Part shown: positions 10,105-17,368 of the stretch, piece after piece
Numbering within the stretch: the stretch's first letter is position 1
Layout: every line of letters starts with the position of its first letter
Assembly: GCA_958413765.1 (NCBI GenBank)
Contig: CATYVH010000001.1
Span: forward strand, 124,001-188,000
Source of the DNA: an uncultured Collinsella sp.
GTDB taxonomy: Bacteria; Actinomycetota; Coriobacteriia; Coriobacteriales; Coriobacteriaceae
Direction of reading: 5' to 3'
DNA: 64,000 bases
The notes under the pieces: model-generated
Told to the model about the DNA's origin: nothing
Database searches by the model: none
The model's input: the letters and a program-made list of their open reading frames with translations, nothing else
Program-made: the position numbers and the translations under genes

Positions 10105-10112
10105 CCATGGTG
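10092..10112 (+). other. DGR target-recognition hairpin
   Basis: Perfect 9-bp inverted repeat (CACCATGGC / GCCATGGTG) with a 3-nt loop (CTA), nine bases after the variable repeat. In Bordetella phage BPP-1 a similar hairpin just downstream of VR is needed for efficient retrohoming. The stop codon of the target gene (TAG, 10102-10104) falls at the loop. The template copy has no equivalent in the same position, as expected for a target-only cis element. Confidence 0.75.
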
Positions 10113-10114
10113 CG

Positions 10115-10157
10115 GGGGTGAAGCGCAAGCGAGGGGGCAGCGCCCCCTCATCACCCC
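10115..10157 (+). other. Nested hairpin in VR-TR spacer
   Basis: Outer arms GGGGTGA (10115-10121) and TCACCCC (10151-10157) enclose a very GC-rich inner stem, GAGGGGGC / GCCCCCTC (10131-10149) with an AGC loop. The spacer between VR and TR (10105-10207) has no convincing gene. The structure could end target-gene mRNA or form the 5' part of the template RNA; the sequence alone does not decide. Confidence 0.5.
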
Positions 10158-10207
10158 TCCCAGGCCCCTTGGGGGTTCTCGGCGGTAGCCGCTTGGTTCT
10201 CGGCCTT

Positions 10208-10317
10208 CTGCAGTGCTTCGGCAATCTCAGGAATGGGTCTATGTACGGTGCCTTCTACGGCAATTCGAACAACAGGCTCGGCAACTACAGGTGGAACTAT
10301 GGCGGTCGGAAATCTGG
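10208..10317 (+). ncRNA. DGR template repeat (TR) within non-coding RNA
   Basis: 110-bp donor copy of the variable repeat, located 125 bp after VR and 128 bp before the reverse transcriptase. AAY and other A-rich codons are concentrated where the target varies, as in other DGR templates. A small hairpin (CCCGCT/AGCGGG, 10347-10361) follows in the spacer before the reverse transcriptase. The template RNA probably reads on the plus strand through to the RT gene; its ends cannot be set from sequence. Confidence 0.93.
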
Positions 10318-10445
10318 TCAAACGCGGAACACGCTCGTCGAGTCCACCCGCTTCGAGCGGGCATGCCCCGTCAACTGACGAAAATATCAACCCCACGGCG
10401 TTTGGTAGCCCAGCGGCGAAGAACGCCAAAACCAGATAGGACACA

Positions 10446-11687
10446 ATGAGGCGTTACTGCAAGCGCGTGGACATCGAGGACGAGGGCTTCTGCCTCGCCG
10501 CTGTCCGCGACTTCCTGCGAGGCAAGAGCGGGCGCAGGGAGGTGCAGGCGCTTCTGGACGAATACGGAGGCGAGGAGGAGCTGGCGCGCTTCCTCGCCGC
10601 CGAGATACGCGAGCGGCGCGTCACGGTCGCACCCATCCAATACTTCAACCGAATCGAGCCGATCAACGGCAAGCACCGCATCATCGGGCGCGAGACGCCG
10701 AAGCACCAGTGCTTCGACTACATCGCGGTGAACGGTCTGGCCGAGATGCTCATGGCCAAGATAGGCGACTACCAGACGGCCTCCATACCGGGGCGCGGGC
10801 AGATATTCGCCAAGCACGCCATCGAGAAGTGGATACGCGAGCCGAGGGCCAGGTACTTCATAAAGCTGGACATCCGCAAGTTCTACCCGAGCATCGACCA
10901 AGACGTGCTGCGCGCCATGCTCGCGCGCGACGTGAAGAACGAGGCCCTGCTCTACCTCGTCGGCGTCCTCCTCGACCAGTTCCCGCACGGCCTGAACATC
11001 GGCTCGTTCCTAAGCCAATACCTGGCCAACTACTACGCCTCGCGCGCATACCACTACGCGCAGGAGCGCCTGCGCAAGACGCGCGTGAACAGGCGCACGG
11101 GCGTGGTGACGGACAAGCGCCTCGTGGACCACGTGCTGTTCTACATGGACGACATCCTGCTCATGGGCCACGACAAGCGCGACCTCAAGATGGCCGCGCG
11201 CCGCCTGTCCAAGTTCGTGAGGGACGAGCTGCACGTCGAGCTGAAGCCGTGGAAGGTGTGCGCCGTGGACAAGGAGCCGCTGGATATGGTCGGCTTCGTC
11301 TTCTACACGTACAAGACAACCATCCGGCCGGGCATCTTCCTGCGCGCCAGGCGTGCCTTCATGCTCGCCGGGCGGTCGGAGGTCATACCGCTGCCGCTGG
11401 CCCGGCGCTGCATCAGCTACTACGGCTACCTGAAACACAGCTGCAGCAAGGGAGTCATCGAGAAATATCACGCGGAGGATACATTCGCACGGTGCAAGGA
11501 CGTCGTGAGCCTTGCCGAGACCGAGAGGAGACTCGATGAGAGTTTATTCGACGGCGGAGCTTCAGGCCGTGGACTACCACGAGCGCCCGGACGGCTTCGC
11601 GGACATCAGACTGCGCCGCAACATCCAGAAGGTGACGCGCGAGCAGATCGACCCTGCCGGAGAAGCCACCGTGGAGTGGCAGGCTGA
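10446..11687 (+). CDS. DGR reverse transcriptase
   Basis: 413 residues. Visible RT motifs: FIKLDIRKFYPSI (motif with first catalytic Asp, about residue 140), NIGSFLSQYLAN (residues about 185-196) and FYMDDILLMG (catalytic YMDD, about residue 236). The GxxxSQ form in place of the QGxxxSP of group II intron and retron RTs is typical of the DGR clade. The enzyme copies the template RNA with errors opposite A and directs the cDNA to VR. The last 50 residues (from about 364) overlap the next gene in another frame and are Arg/Pro-rich, so the conserved enzyme probably ends near 11540. No Avd-type accessory gene is seen beside it. Confidence 0.93.
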   Translation: MRRYCKRVDIEDEGFCLAAVRDFLRGKSGRREVQALLDEYGGEEELARFLAAEIRERRVTVAPIQYFNRIEPINGKHRIIGRETPKHQCFDYIAVNGLAEMLMAKIGDYQTASIPGRGQIFAKHAIEKWIREPRARYFIKLDIRKFYPSIDQDVLRAMLARDVKNEALLYLVGVLLDQFPHGLNIGSFLSQYLANYYASRAYHYAQERLRKTRVNRRTGVVTDKRLVDHVLFYMDDILLMGHDKRDLKMAARRLSKFVRDELHVELKPWKVCAVDKEPLDMVGFVFYTYKTTIRPGIFLRARRAFMLAGRSEVIPLPLARRCISYYGYLKHSCSKGVIEKYHAEDTFARCKDVVSLAETERRLDESLFDGGASGRGLPRAPGRLRGHQTAPQHPEGDARADRPCRRSHRGVAG

Positions 11688-11943
11688 CGAGCAGTACGTC
11701 CTCGCCGCCATCTCGAAGGACGAGGCTACCGAGGCGTTCGACCAGCTCTGGGAGCAGGCCGTGCGCGACGGCATGACGCTCGACGAGCGAGTCGACGAGA
11801 CCGAGCAGAGCGCCAGCGACAGCGGCGACGCCATCGCGGAGCTCGGCGACATGGTCGCGGAGCAGCAGTCGGCAATCGAGGACCAAGAGGCGGCACTGGC
11901 CGAACTCGGCGACCTCGTGGCGACCATCAAGGGAGGCGAGTAA
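11536..11943 (+). CDS. Phage coiled-coil protein of unknown function
   Basis: 135 residues from ATG 11536, overlapping the RT 3' end by about 150 bp in a different frame. The C-terminal half is an acidic coiled coil with an 'AELGDMVAEQQSAIEDQEA'-type heptad pattern. Such proteins often stand just before the CD1375-like small protein in phages of Firmicutes and Actinobacteria and are thought to be tail-fibre or baseplate accessories. It is acidic and coiled, unlike the basic four-helix Avd protein of DGRs, so I do not call it Avd. Confidence 0.6.
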   Translation: MRVYSTAELQAVDYHERPDGFADIRLRRNIQKVTREQIDPAGEATVEWQADEQYVLAAISKDEATEAFDQLWEQAVRDGMTLDERVDETEQSASDSGDAIAELGDMVAEQQSAIEDQEAALAELGDLVATIKGGE

Positions 11944-11945
11944 CA

Positions 11946-12053
11946 ATGGCGAAGATCTACTACCGCCAAGTCAAGGCCGGAAAGCGCACCGTCGACGAGG
12001 TGCCGGAGCTTTGGCGCGAGAAGGTTCAGAAGATGCTGGACGAGGAGGCCTAA
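11946..12053 (+). CDS. CD1375/XkdX-like small phage protein
   Basis: 35 residues starting MAKIYYRQVKAGKRTVDEVP. The MAKIYYR...AGKRTxDxVPExWR pattern is that of the short CD1375-like proteins found between tail and lysis genes in many prophages. Function unknown. Its stop TAA overlaps the next ATG (TAATG at 12051-12055). Confidence 0.7.
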   Translation: MAKIYYRQVKAGKRTVDEVPELWREKVQKMLDEEA

Positions 12054-12388
12054 TGCTCTCCACCGTTATCAGCGGACTGACGCTCGCGGTGGTGACGGGC
12101 CTCGCCGGGTATCTCGGCAGGCAGCTGAAGGACATCCGCAGGGAGTATTCGGCCGTCATATCCGCGCAGCGCTCGCAACTGAAGGCCTCCATCGTGCACA
12201 GCTACGAGGAGGCAGAGGCCCGGGGCTTCATCACGGCCATGGAGCTGGACACGCTCAACAAGCGCGCCGACAACTACGCCCTCCTCCACGGTGACACGTA
12301 CATCGAGACGATCAGGGCGCACGCGAACACCATGGATATCCGTGGCAGCATCCCCGAGTACACGCACCCAGAGAACCGCAATGGTTAG
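12053..12388 (+). CDS. Phage membrane protein, holin-like
   Basis: 111 residues with one N-terminal hydrophobic segment (residues about 3-21, STVISGLTLAVVTGLAGYLG) followed by a long charged helix. The start is fixed by the TAATG overlap with the preceding gene; an in-frame upstream extension would lie inside that gene. Position next to an r1t-like holin suggests a role in lysis, perhaps as a second holin or antiholin. Specific function is inference. Confidence 0.6.
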   Translation: MLSTVISGLTLAVVTGLAGYLGRQLKDIRREYSAVISAQRSQLKASIVHSYEEAEARGFITAMELDTLNKRADNYALLHGDTYIETIRAHANTMDIRGSIPEYTHPENRNG

Positions 12389-12396
12389 GAGCAACT

Positions 12397-12630
12397 ATGA
12401 ACAAGGACGCGCTCAAGCGCTGGCTCATCGCCGCCGGAGTCCGCGCCGTGAAGACGGCCGCCCAGACGGCCGTGACGCTCATCGGCTCGACCGCCGTGGC
12501 CATCACGTCGCTCGACTGGGGCCAGATCGCGGCCGTGGCCGCATGCACCGCAGTGGTATCGGTACTCACCTCAATCGCCGGAGTCCCGGAGGTCGAGGAG
12601 GGTACCTCGCCGTTTGCGATGCGGCACTAG
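12397..12630 (+). CDS. Phage holin, r1t-type
   Basis: 77 residues. The order AAGVRAVKTAAQTAVTLIG then LDWGQIAAVAACTAVVSVL then SIAGVPE matches the r1t holin family: a basic amphipathic start followed by two membrane helices. Holins open the membrane for the endolysin at the end of the phage cycle. Overlaps the start of the C39-like gene if that uses the ATG at 12543. Confidence 0.85.
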   Translation: MNKDALKRWLIAAGVRAVKTAAQTAVTLIGSTAVAITSLDWGQIAAVAACTAVVSVLTSIAGVPEVEEGTSPFAMRH

Positions 12631-13229
12631 CGCTACTCGCGGCATCCGTGCTCGTCTTCCTCTCTCTCGAGCTAGGGATGCCGCAGGTGCGGACGGCCGG
12701 GAAGGCGATACCGACCGTCTACGACAAGGACGCCCCAGCGCAGGTCCCGACCTACCTCCAGACGGACGAGCGCTGGGGCGCTCTCCCCTATGCGGGGGAC
12801 GACATCGCAACGAGCGGCTGCGGCCTCACCAGCGCGGCCATGGCATACACCCGCCTCACCGGCGAGGAGTGGACGCCGCTGCGGCTCGCGCTGACCGTCG
12901 GCGACACGTGCACCACGGGCGGCCTGAACGACATGCAGAAGTTCTGCGCGTGGATGCGCGCGAACGACGGGAGCCTGTCGAGCACGGGCCTGCTCTACGA
13001 CCAGCAGGAGGCGCTCGGGTATGCGGAGCGCGGCTGGATGGTGTTCGGCTCCATGACCGGCCAGCTCCACGAAGGCGGGAGGGTCTACGGAGGCCACATC
13101 GTGCTCATATGCGGATGGGACGGCGGCACGGCAGACGTCCGCGACCCAGACGAGGGACAAGTGAATCTGAACATAGACGAGTTCGCCAGCGTATCGTGGG
13201 CGTACTTCATCGCTATAGGGAGTGATTGA
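12543..13229 (+). CDS. C39-like papain-fold peptidase, membrane anchored (start uncertain)
   Basis: The conserved part (from about 12690) reads VPTYLQTDERWGALPYAG, then SGCGLTSAAMAY with the likely catalytic Cys, and GGHIVLICGWD with the likely His, followed by an Asp-containing strand; this is the Peptidase_C39_2 pattern. Before it lies a hydrophobic signal-anchor-like stretch (codons 12603-12680). The start is not clear: ATG 12543 gives 228 residues but sits inside the holin gene without a good ribosome site; GTG 12648 would cut into the hydrophobic stretch. Placed between holin and endolysin, it probably cleaves cell wall peptides or precursor proteins during lysis. Confidence 0.7.
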   Translation: MHRSGIGTHLNRRSPGGRGGYLAVCDAALALLAASVLVFLSLELGMPQVRTAGKAIPTVYDKDAPAQVPTYLQTDERWGALPYAGDDIATSGCGLTSAAMAYTRLTGEEWTPLRLALTVGDTCTTGGLNDMQKFCAWMRANDGSLSSTGLLYDQQEALGYAERGWMVFGSMTGQLHEGGRVYGGHIVLICGWDGGTADVRDPDEGQVNLNIDEFASVSWAYFIAIGSD

Positions 13230-13231
13230 CG

Positions 13232-14293
13232 GTGCAGGGCATCGACATCAGCAACTACCAGAGGGGCATCGACCTCGACAAGGTCCCGTTCGACTTCATG
13301 ATCTGCAAGGCGACCGAGGGCACCGGAATCGTCCACGACACCTGCGACGGCTTCGTCCAGAAGGCCAAGGCGCTCGGGAGGAAGTGGGGCTTCTACCACT
13401 TCCTGAACGGCGAAGACCCGGTGAAGCAGGCCGAGTTCTTCGTCTCACAGACCAAGAACTACTTCGGCAACGGCGTGCCCGCGCTCGATTACGAGATGTA
13501 CGGCATGGTCCACGGGGCCGCCGGTGCCAAGAAGTTCCTCGACCGCGTCCACGAGCTGACTGGCATCCGATGCGCGGTCTACATGAGCCGCAGCGTCTGC
13601 ACCGAGGACGACTGGAGCGCCGTGGCCAAGGACCACCCGCTGTGGGTCGCCCAGTACGCGAACACGGAGCGCACGGCATACCAGGCGACCCCGTGGCTGC
13701 CCTCCGGCGGCTTCGGAGCGTGGGACGAGTGCGCGCTCCACCAGTACAGCTCCAACGGCCGCCTCGACGGATACGACGGGCCGCTCGACCTCGACATCGC
13801 GCACCTCGATGCGGACGGCTGGGACAGGGTGGCGAACCCCAAGGGCCTGCCCGTGCCCGATGCCAAGCCGAGCGGGACGGTCCCGCAGCCGCAGGAGACG
13901 GCGCTCGAGCTGGCCGCCCGCGTCATGGACGGCACCTACGGCAACGGCGACGCGCGCAAGGAGGCGCTCGGCGGCCGCTACGACGAGGTGCAGGAGTTGG
14001 TGAACTACGTCCTGAAGACGGGGGCCACGGAGCTGGCCGACGCTGTAATCCGTGGGCAGCTCGGCAGCGGCGAACTTCGCAAGCGCGTGCTCGGCGGGCG
14101 CTACGCGGAGGTGCAGGGCGTGGTCAACGACCGCCTCGGGGCGTCGTCCAAGAAGACCTACACGGTCAAGAGCGGCGACACGCTCTCGGGCATCGCCGCC
14201 AAGTACGGCACGGACTACCGGACGCTGGCCAAGGCGAACGGGCTGGCGAACCCGAACGTGATCTACCCCGGCCAAGTTTTGGTGGTCGGATAG
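13232..14293 (+). CDS. Endolysin: GH25 muramidase with CW_7 repeats and LysM
   Basis: 353 residues. Residues 1-205 form a GH25 lysozyme domain (GIDISNYQ start, ALDYEMYG with the acidic pair). Two CW_7-type repeats follow (about 225-265 and 270-305; both contain the GGRYxEVQ signature). A LysM domain (about 308-353, with VKSGDTLSGIA and NPNVIYPGQVLVV) closes the protein. It cuts the glycan backbone of peptidoglycan at the end of the phage cycle. GTG 13232 is chosen because it gives the usual MQGIDISNYQ start with AGGGAG upstream; TTG 13226 is an alternative. Last gene of the prophage in this window. Confidence 0.93.
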   Translation: MQGIDISNYQRGIDLDKVPFDFMICKATEGTGIVHDTCDGFVQKAKALGRKWGFYHFLNGEDPVKQAEFFVSQTKNYFGNGVPALDYEMYGMVHGAAGAKKFLDRVHELTGIRCAVYMSRSVCTEDDWSAVAKDHPLWVAQYANTERTAYQATPWLPSGGFGAWDECALHQYSSNGRLDGYDGPLDLDIAHLDADGWDRVANPKGLPVPDAKPSGTVPQPQETALELAARVMDGTYGNGDARKEALGGRYDEVQELVNYVLKTGATELADAVIRGQLGSGELRKRVLGGRYAEVQGVVNDRLGASSKKTYTVKSGDTLSGIAAKYGTDYRTLAKANGLANPNVIYPGQVLVVG

Positions 14294-14302
14294 CCAAAAG
14301 GA

Positions 14303-14332
14303 AAGGGGAGGCTCCTCGTGGGGCCTCCCCTT
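14303..14332 (+). terminator. Terminator after endolysin
   Basis: 10-bp perfect stem AAGGGGAGGC / GCCTCCCCTT directly after the endolysin stop codon, followed by TCTTC. Closes the late phage transcript. Confidence 0.75.
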
Positions 14333-14423
14333 CTTCAGGCAAAATAATTTAGGCGGCCCGAGAAAACCTGATGAACACGGAGCGTCCGAGCGCCAGTATC
14401 TGGGTTCGACTATCTTTTGAAAC

Positions 14424-14692
14424 GGGGCACCATTTAAACTGAGAAGCCCGTTGCCCTCGCGGTAACGGGCTTTTTGCTGCCGATATGCCGGGATTCGAAC
14501 CCGACAGGGTGCAGAGCTGAGGAAACGCGTAAGCGTTTTCCAGCGCAGCACGCAAGGAGCGGAGCGACGCAGCGAAAGCGGGCGGCGCCAGCCGCACGCG
14601 GACATCCCGCTGGGGGCACCACAGAATCTGAGAAGCCCGTTGCCCTCGCGGCGGCGGGCTTTTTGCTACCCATACGCCGGGATTCGAACCCC
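14424..14692. repeat. Two imperfect 80-bp direct repeats with tRNA T-arm-like ends and hairpins
   Basis: Copy 1 (about 14424-14503) and copy 2 (about 14613-14692), 189 bp apart, share most bases. Each holds an AAGCCCGTT...CGGGCTTTTT hairpin and ends in GCCGGGATTCGAACCC. On the minus strand this last part reads as a tRNA T-arm (GGTTCGAATCCC) followed by a hairpin terminator, i.e. the 3' end of a tRNA gene without its 5' half. The place, just after the last phage gene, makes it a candidate attachment-site scar, but no complete tRNA is seen and the other prophage end is outside the window. Confidence 0.55.
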
Positions 14693-14725
14693 GAAGGCAT
14701 AAAATCACACTGTCATCCAAGGGCC

Positions 14726-14946
14726 CGTGGACAAAAAATAGCAAATATGAGTACTGTTACCAATTTAGTAACAGCGATTTCATGCCATCAGAAGGCGATT
14801 TGGACACAAGGCGTCCTACGGCAGAATAATTGCAGGCGTTTATCAGCTAAGTACTTGGACATATGTTGCGTAACACTGCATATTTTGCAAAAAGATAATG
14901 CTACAGGGCTTGTGACAGTACTCATATTTGACGTTTTTTGCCCACG
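14726..14946. mobile_element. MITE-like element with 34-bp inverted ends
   Basis: Bases 14726-14759 and 14913-14946 are inverted repeats with 29 of 34 positions matching; the shared core is CAAATATGAGTACTGT. The 153 bp between them is AT-rich and encodes nothing. Size (221 bp), AT-richness and lack of a gene fit a miniature inverted-repeat element or a degenerate insertion-sequence remnant. An adjacent small hairpin (GCCCACG/CGTGGGC, 14940-14964) overlaps its right end. No clear target-site duplication was found. Confidence 0.5.
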
Positions 14947-15009
14947 ACCCCTTATTGCGTGGGCGAATCAGTTGCAAAGCGGGATCCAAAGCGTCCTTCG
15001 CAAACAAAT

Positions 15010-15040
15010 AGCCGGGGCCCGCGCGATGCGGACCCCGGCT
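15010..15040 (-). terminator. Terminator of glnA
   Basis: Strong stem AGCCGGGG...CCCCGGCT just downstream of the glutamine synthetase stop codon on the minus strand, followed by TATTTGTTTG in that direction. Confidence 0.75.
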
Positions 15041-15069
15041 CAATACCGTGACGATATGTCAGTTACGCT

Positions 15070-17157
15070 CTACACGTAGAACAGGATGTCGTCGTAGGTC
15101 GGGACCGGCCAGTAGTCAGCGGCCACGATCTCCTCCATGGCATCCACGGCGGCACGCAGCGTATCCATAGCGGGAACGACCTCGTGCGCGTACACGTTGG
15201 CCTGCTCCTGGCCATCGAGAGCCTCGGCCTTCTGATGTACGGCGTCGAGCGCCTTGATGGAGTCGTTGATGGCGGTGATACCGTTGCAGAGCTTGTTGAG
15301 CGTGTTCTGCTCGCACTGCATGGCGGCCTCAGCACCGGCGGCACGAATAGTCTCAAGGCCCTTAGCGACCTTGGTGGCATAGGCGGTAATGACCGGGCGA
15401 TAGGTACGACGTGCCTCGCGAACCATCGTGGTGGCCTCGATGTTCATGAGCTTGTTGTACTTCTCGAGCTTGCAGTCATAGCGGCACTGAGCCTCGGCCT
15501 TGGTCAGGACGCCCGTCTCCTCAAAGAGCGCGATAGCCTTATCGGAAACAAAGGCGGGAAGAGCGTCGGCCGTGGTCTTGTTGTTGGCAAGGCCGCGCTT
15601 CTCGGCCTCGATGGGCCACTCGTCGGAGTAACCGTCGCCGGAGAACAGGATGCGCTGGTGATCGGTCAGCACCTTCTTGCAGTACTCGAGCGCGGCGTCC
15701 TGGAACTTATCCTCGGGCGTACCCTCGAGTGCGTCGGCGAAGGACTTGAGCGACTTGGCCACGGCGGCATCGAGCACCAGGTTGGAGTCGGAGACGTTCT
15801 GCTCGGAGCCGCAGGCACGGAACTCGAACTTGTTGCCGGTGAAGGCAAACGGGGAGGTGCGGTTGCGATCGGTGTTGTCCTGCATCAGCTTGGGCAGGGT
15901 ATCGGCGCCCAGGTCGAGCACGCCGCGCGTGGCATGGACGGAAGCCTTGCCATCGATGATCTTCTCGACGACCTCGGTAAGCTGGTCGCCCAGGAAGATG
16001 GACATAATCGCCGGAGGAGCCTCGTTGGCGCCCAGACGATGGTCGTTACCGGCTGAGGCAACGGAGGCACGCAGGAGCTCCTGATAGTTATCGACGGCCT
16101 CGATCACCGCGGTGAGGAAGACGATGAACTGCAGGTTGTCGAGCGGGGTGTCGCCCGGGTCGAGCAGGTTCTCGGACTCGGTGCCAAGCGACCAGTTGTT
16201 GTGCTTGCCCGAACCGTTGATGCCCTCAAAGGGCTTCTCGTGCAGCAGGCAGACCAAGTCGTGACGGGAGGCGATGAGCTTCATCTTCTCCATCATGACC
16301 AGATTCTGGTCGATGGCCTCGTTGACCTCGCCGTAGACAGGGGCGAGCTCATGCTGGCAGGGAGCGACCTCGTTGTGCTTGGTCTTGGCAGGAATGCCAA
16401 GCGCCCACAGTTCATCGTCCAGGTCCTTCATATAGGACGAGACGGTGGGGCGGATAGCGCCAAAGTAGTGCTCCTCGAGCTCCTGGCCCTTGCAGGGAGC
16501 AGCACCAAAGAGGGTGCGCCCGGTGATGACCAGGTCCCTGCGCTTGCGGTAAGCGTCCTTCTTGATCAGGAAGTACTCCTGCTCATCGCCCACGGAAGGA
16601 ACGACCTTCTTGGGGGTCTTGCCAAACAGCGCCAAAACGCGCTTGGACTCACGCGAGAGCGCGGTCATGGAGCGCAGCAGCGGGGTCTTCTTGTCCAGGG
16701 CCTCGCCCGTGTAGGAGCAGAAAGCTGTGGGGATGCACAGGACATCGTCCTTAATGAATGCGGGGCTGGTGGGATCCCAAGCGGTGTAGCCACGGGCCTC
16801 GAAGGTGGCACGCAGGCCGCCGTTGGGGAAACTGGAGGCGTCCGGCTCGCCCTGGATGAGGTTCTTGCCCGTAAACTTGGTAATGGCGGTGCCGTCGTGG
16901 TTGGGCTCGAGGAAGCTGTCGTGCTTCTCGGAAGTAATGCCCGAAAGCGGCTGGAACCAGTGCGCGTAGTGCGTCGCGCCCTTGGAGATGGCCCAGACCT
17001 TCATGGCGTGGGCAACGGCGTTGGCCACATCCAGGTCAAGCGGCTCACCGTCCTCGAGGGTTGCAGCAAGGCGCTTCCAAATGTCCTTGGGGAGGTAGTC
17101 CTTCATGACTTCCTCAGAGAACACCATGGTCCCGAAGCGGTCAGTAAGTTCGGCCAT
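15070..17157 (-). CDS. glnN: Glutamine synthetase type III
   Basis: 695 residues, close to the roughly 700 of the GSIII family (GSI has about 450). Makes glutamine from glutamate, ammonia and ATP in the cytoplasm. Motifs: GATHYAHWFQP near residue 80, SFLEPNHDG, GEPDASSFPNGGLR, and EVAPCQHELAPVYGE with metal and substrate ligands. The ATG at 17157 is chosen because AAGGGA lies 7-8 nt before it and the protein then starts MAELTDRFG; an extension to 17220 has no such site. It stands alone, with its own terminator and a palindromic site upstream (17243-17263), so it is probably nitrogen-regulated. GSIII is common in Bacteroides and some gut Actinobacteria. Confidence 0.93.
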   Translation of the reverse strand: MAELTDRFGTMVFSEEVMKDYLPKDIWKRLAATLEDGEPLDLDVANAVAHAMKVWAISKGATHYAHWFQPLSGITSEKHDSFLEPNHDGTAITKFTGKNLIQGEPDASSFPNGGLRATFEARGYTAWDPTSPAFIKDDVLCIPTAFCSYTGEALDKKTPLLRSMTALSRESKRVLALFGKTPKKVVPSVGDEQEYFLIKKDAYRKRRDLVITGRTLFGAAPCKGQELEEHYFGAIRPTVSSYMKDLDDELWALGIPAKTKHNEVAPCQHELAPVYGEVNEAIDQNLVMMEKMKLIASRHDLVCLLHEKPFEGINGSGKHNNWSLGTESENLLDPGDTPLDNLQFIVFLTAVIEAVDNYQELLRASVASAGNDHRLGANEAPPAIMSIFLGDQLTEVVEKIIDGKASVHATRGVLDLGADTLPKLMQDNTDRNRTSPFAFTGNKFEFRACGSEQNVSDSNLVLDAAVAKSLKSFADALEGTPEDKFQDAALEYCKKVLTDHQRILFSGDGYSDEWPIEAEKRGLANNKTTADALPAFVSDKAIALFEETGVLTKAEAQCRYDCKLEKYNKLMNIEATTMVREARRTYRPVITAYATKVAKGLETIRAAGAEAAMQCEQNTLNKLCNGITAINDSIKALDAVHQKAEALDGQEQANVYAHEVVPAMDTLRAAVDAMEEIVAADYWPVPTYDDILFYV

Positions 17158-17242
17158 ACGGAACTCCCTTCGTATCGGCACCGCGTGAGAAGCGGTGTTG
17201 ATTACTAACGAACGAGTCATAGATTAGGCTCGTCGTGTTTCC

Positions 17243-17263
17243 GCAACATTACCGTTATGTTGC
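17243..17263. promoter_or_regulatory. Palindromic operator-like site upstream of glnN
   Basis: GCAACAT-N7-ATGTTGC, 86 bp before the glnN start. Read on the minus strand, the overlapping stretch GTAAT-N6-GAAAC resembles half of the actinobacterial GlnR box (GTnAC-N6-GAAAC). A nitrogen regulator site is plausible but not shown. Confidence 0.35.
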
Positions 17264-17368
17264 TGTCACGAAACCAATCAATGAGGTTACCGCATCGCGG
17301 CGGCGTTGCCGCCCTCAACAGCCAATCAACTGTATAAATTGCAGACCTCTCCCCATGGTTTAAGGGTA

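Noticed and set aside
10013..10378. Plus-strand frame that includes the template repeat as protein
   Set aside because: It crosses the target stop in another frame and the VR-TR spacer; TR is expected to be non-coding, and no ribosome site is present.
11536..11943. Candidate Avd accessory protein of the DGR
   Set aside because: Acidic coiled coil instead of a basic four-helix bundle, and it is placed as in phages without DGRs.
12291..12542. Upstream part of the open frame leading into the C39-like gene
   Set aside because: Overlaps two phage genes in another frame with an Arg-rich shadow composition; the true start must be at or after 12543.
14474..14710. tRNA genes near the T-arm-like sequences
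   Set aside because: Only T-arm and 3' flank are present; no anticodon arm or matching 5' acceptor could be paired.
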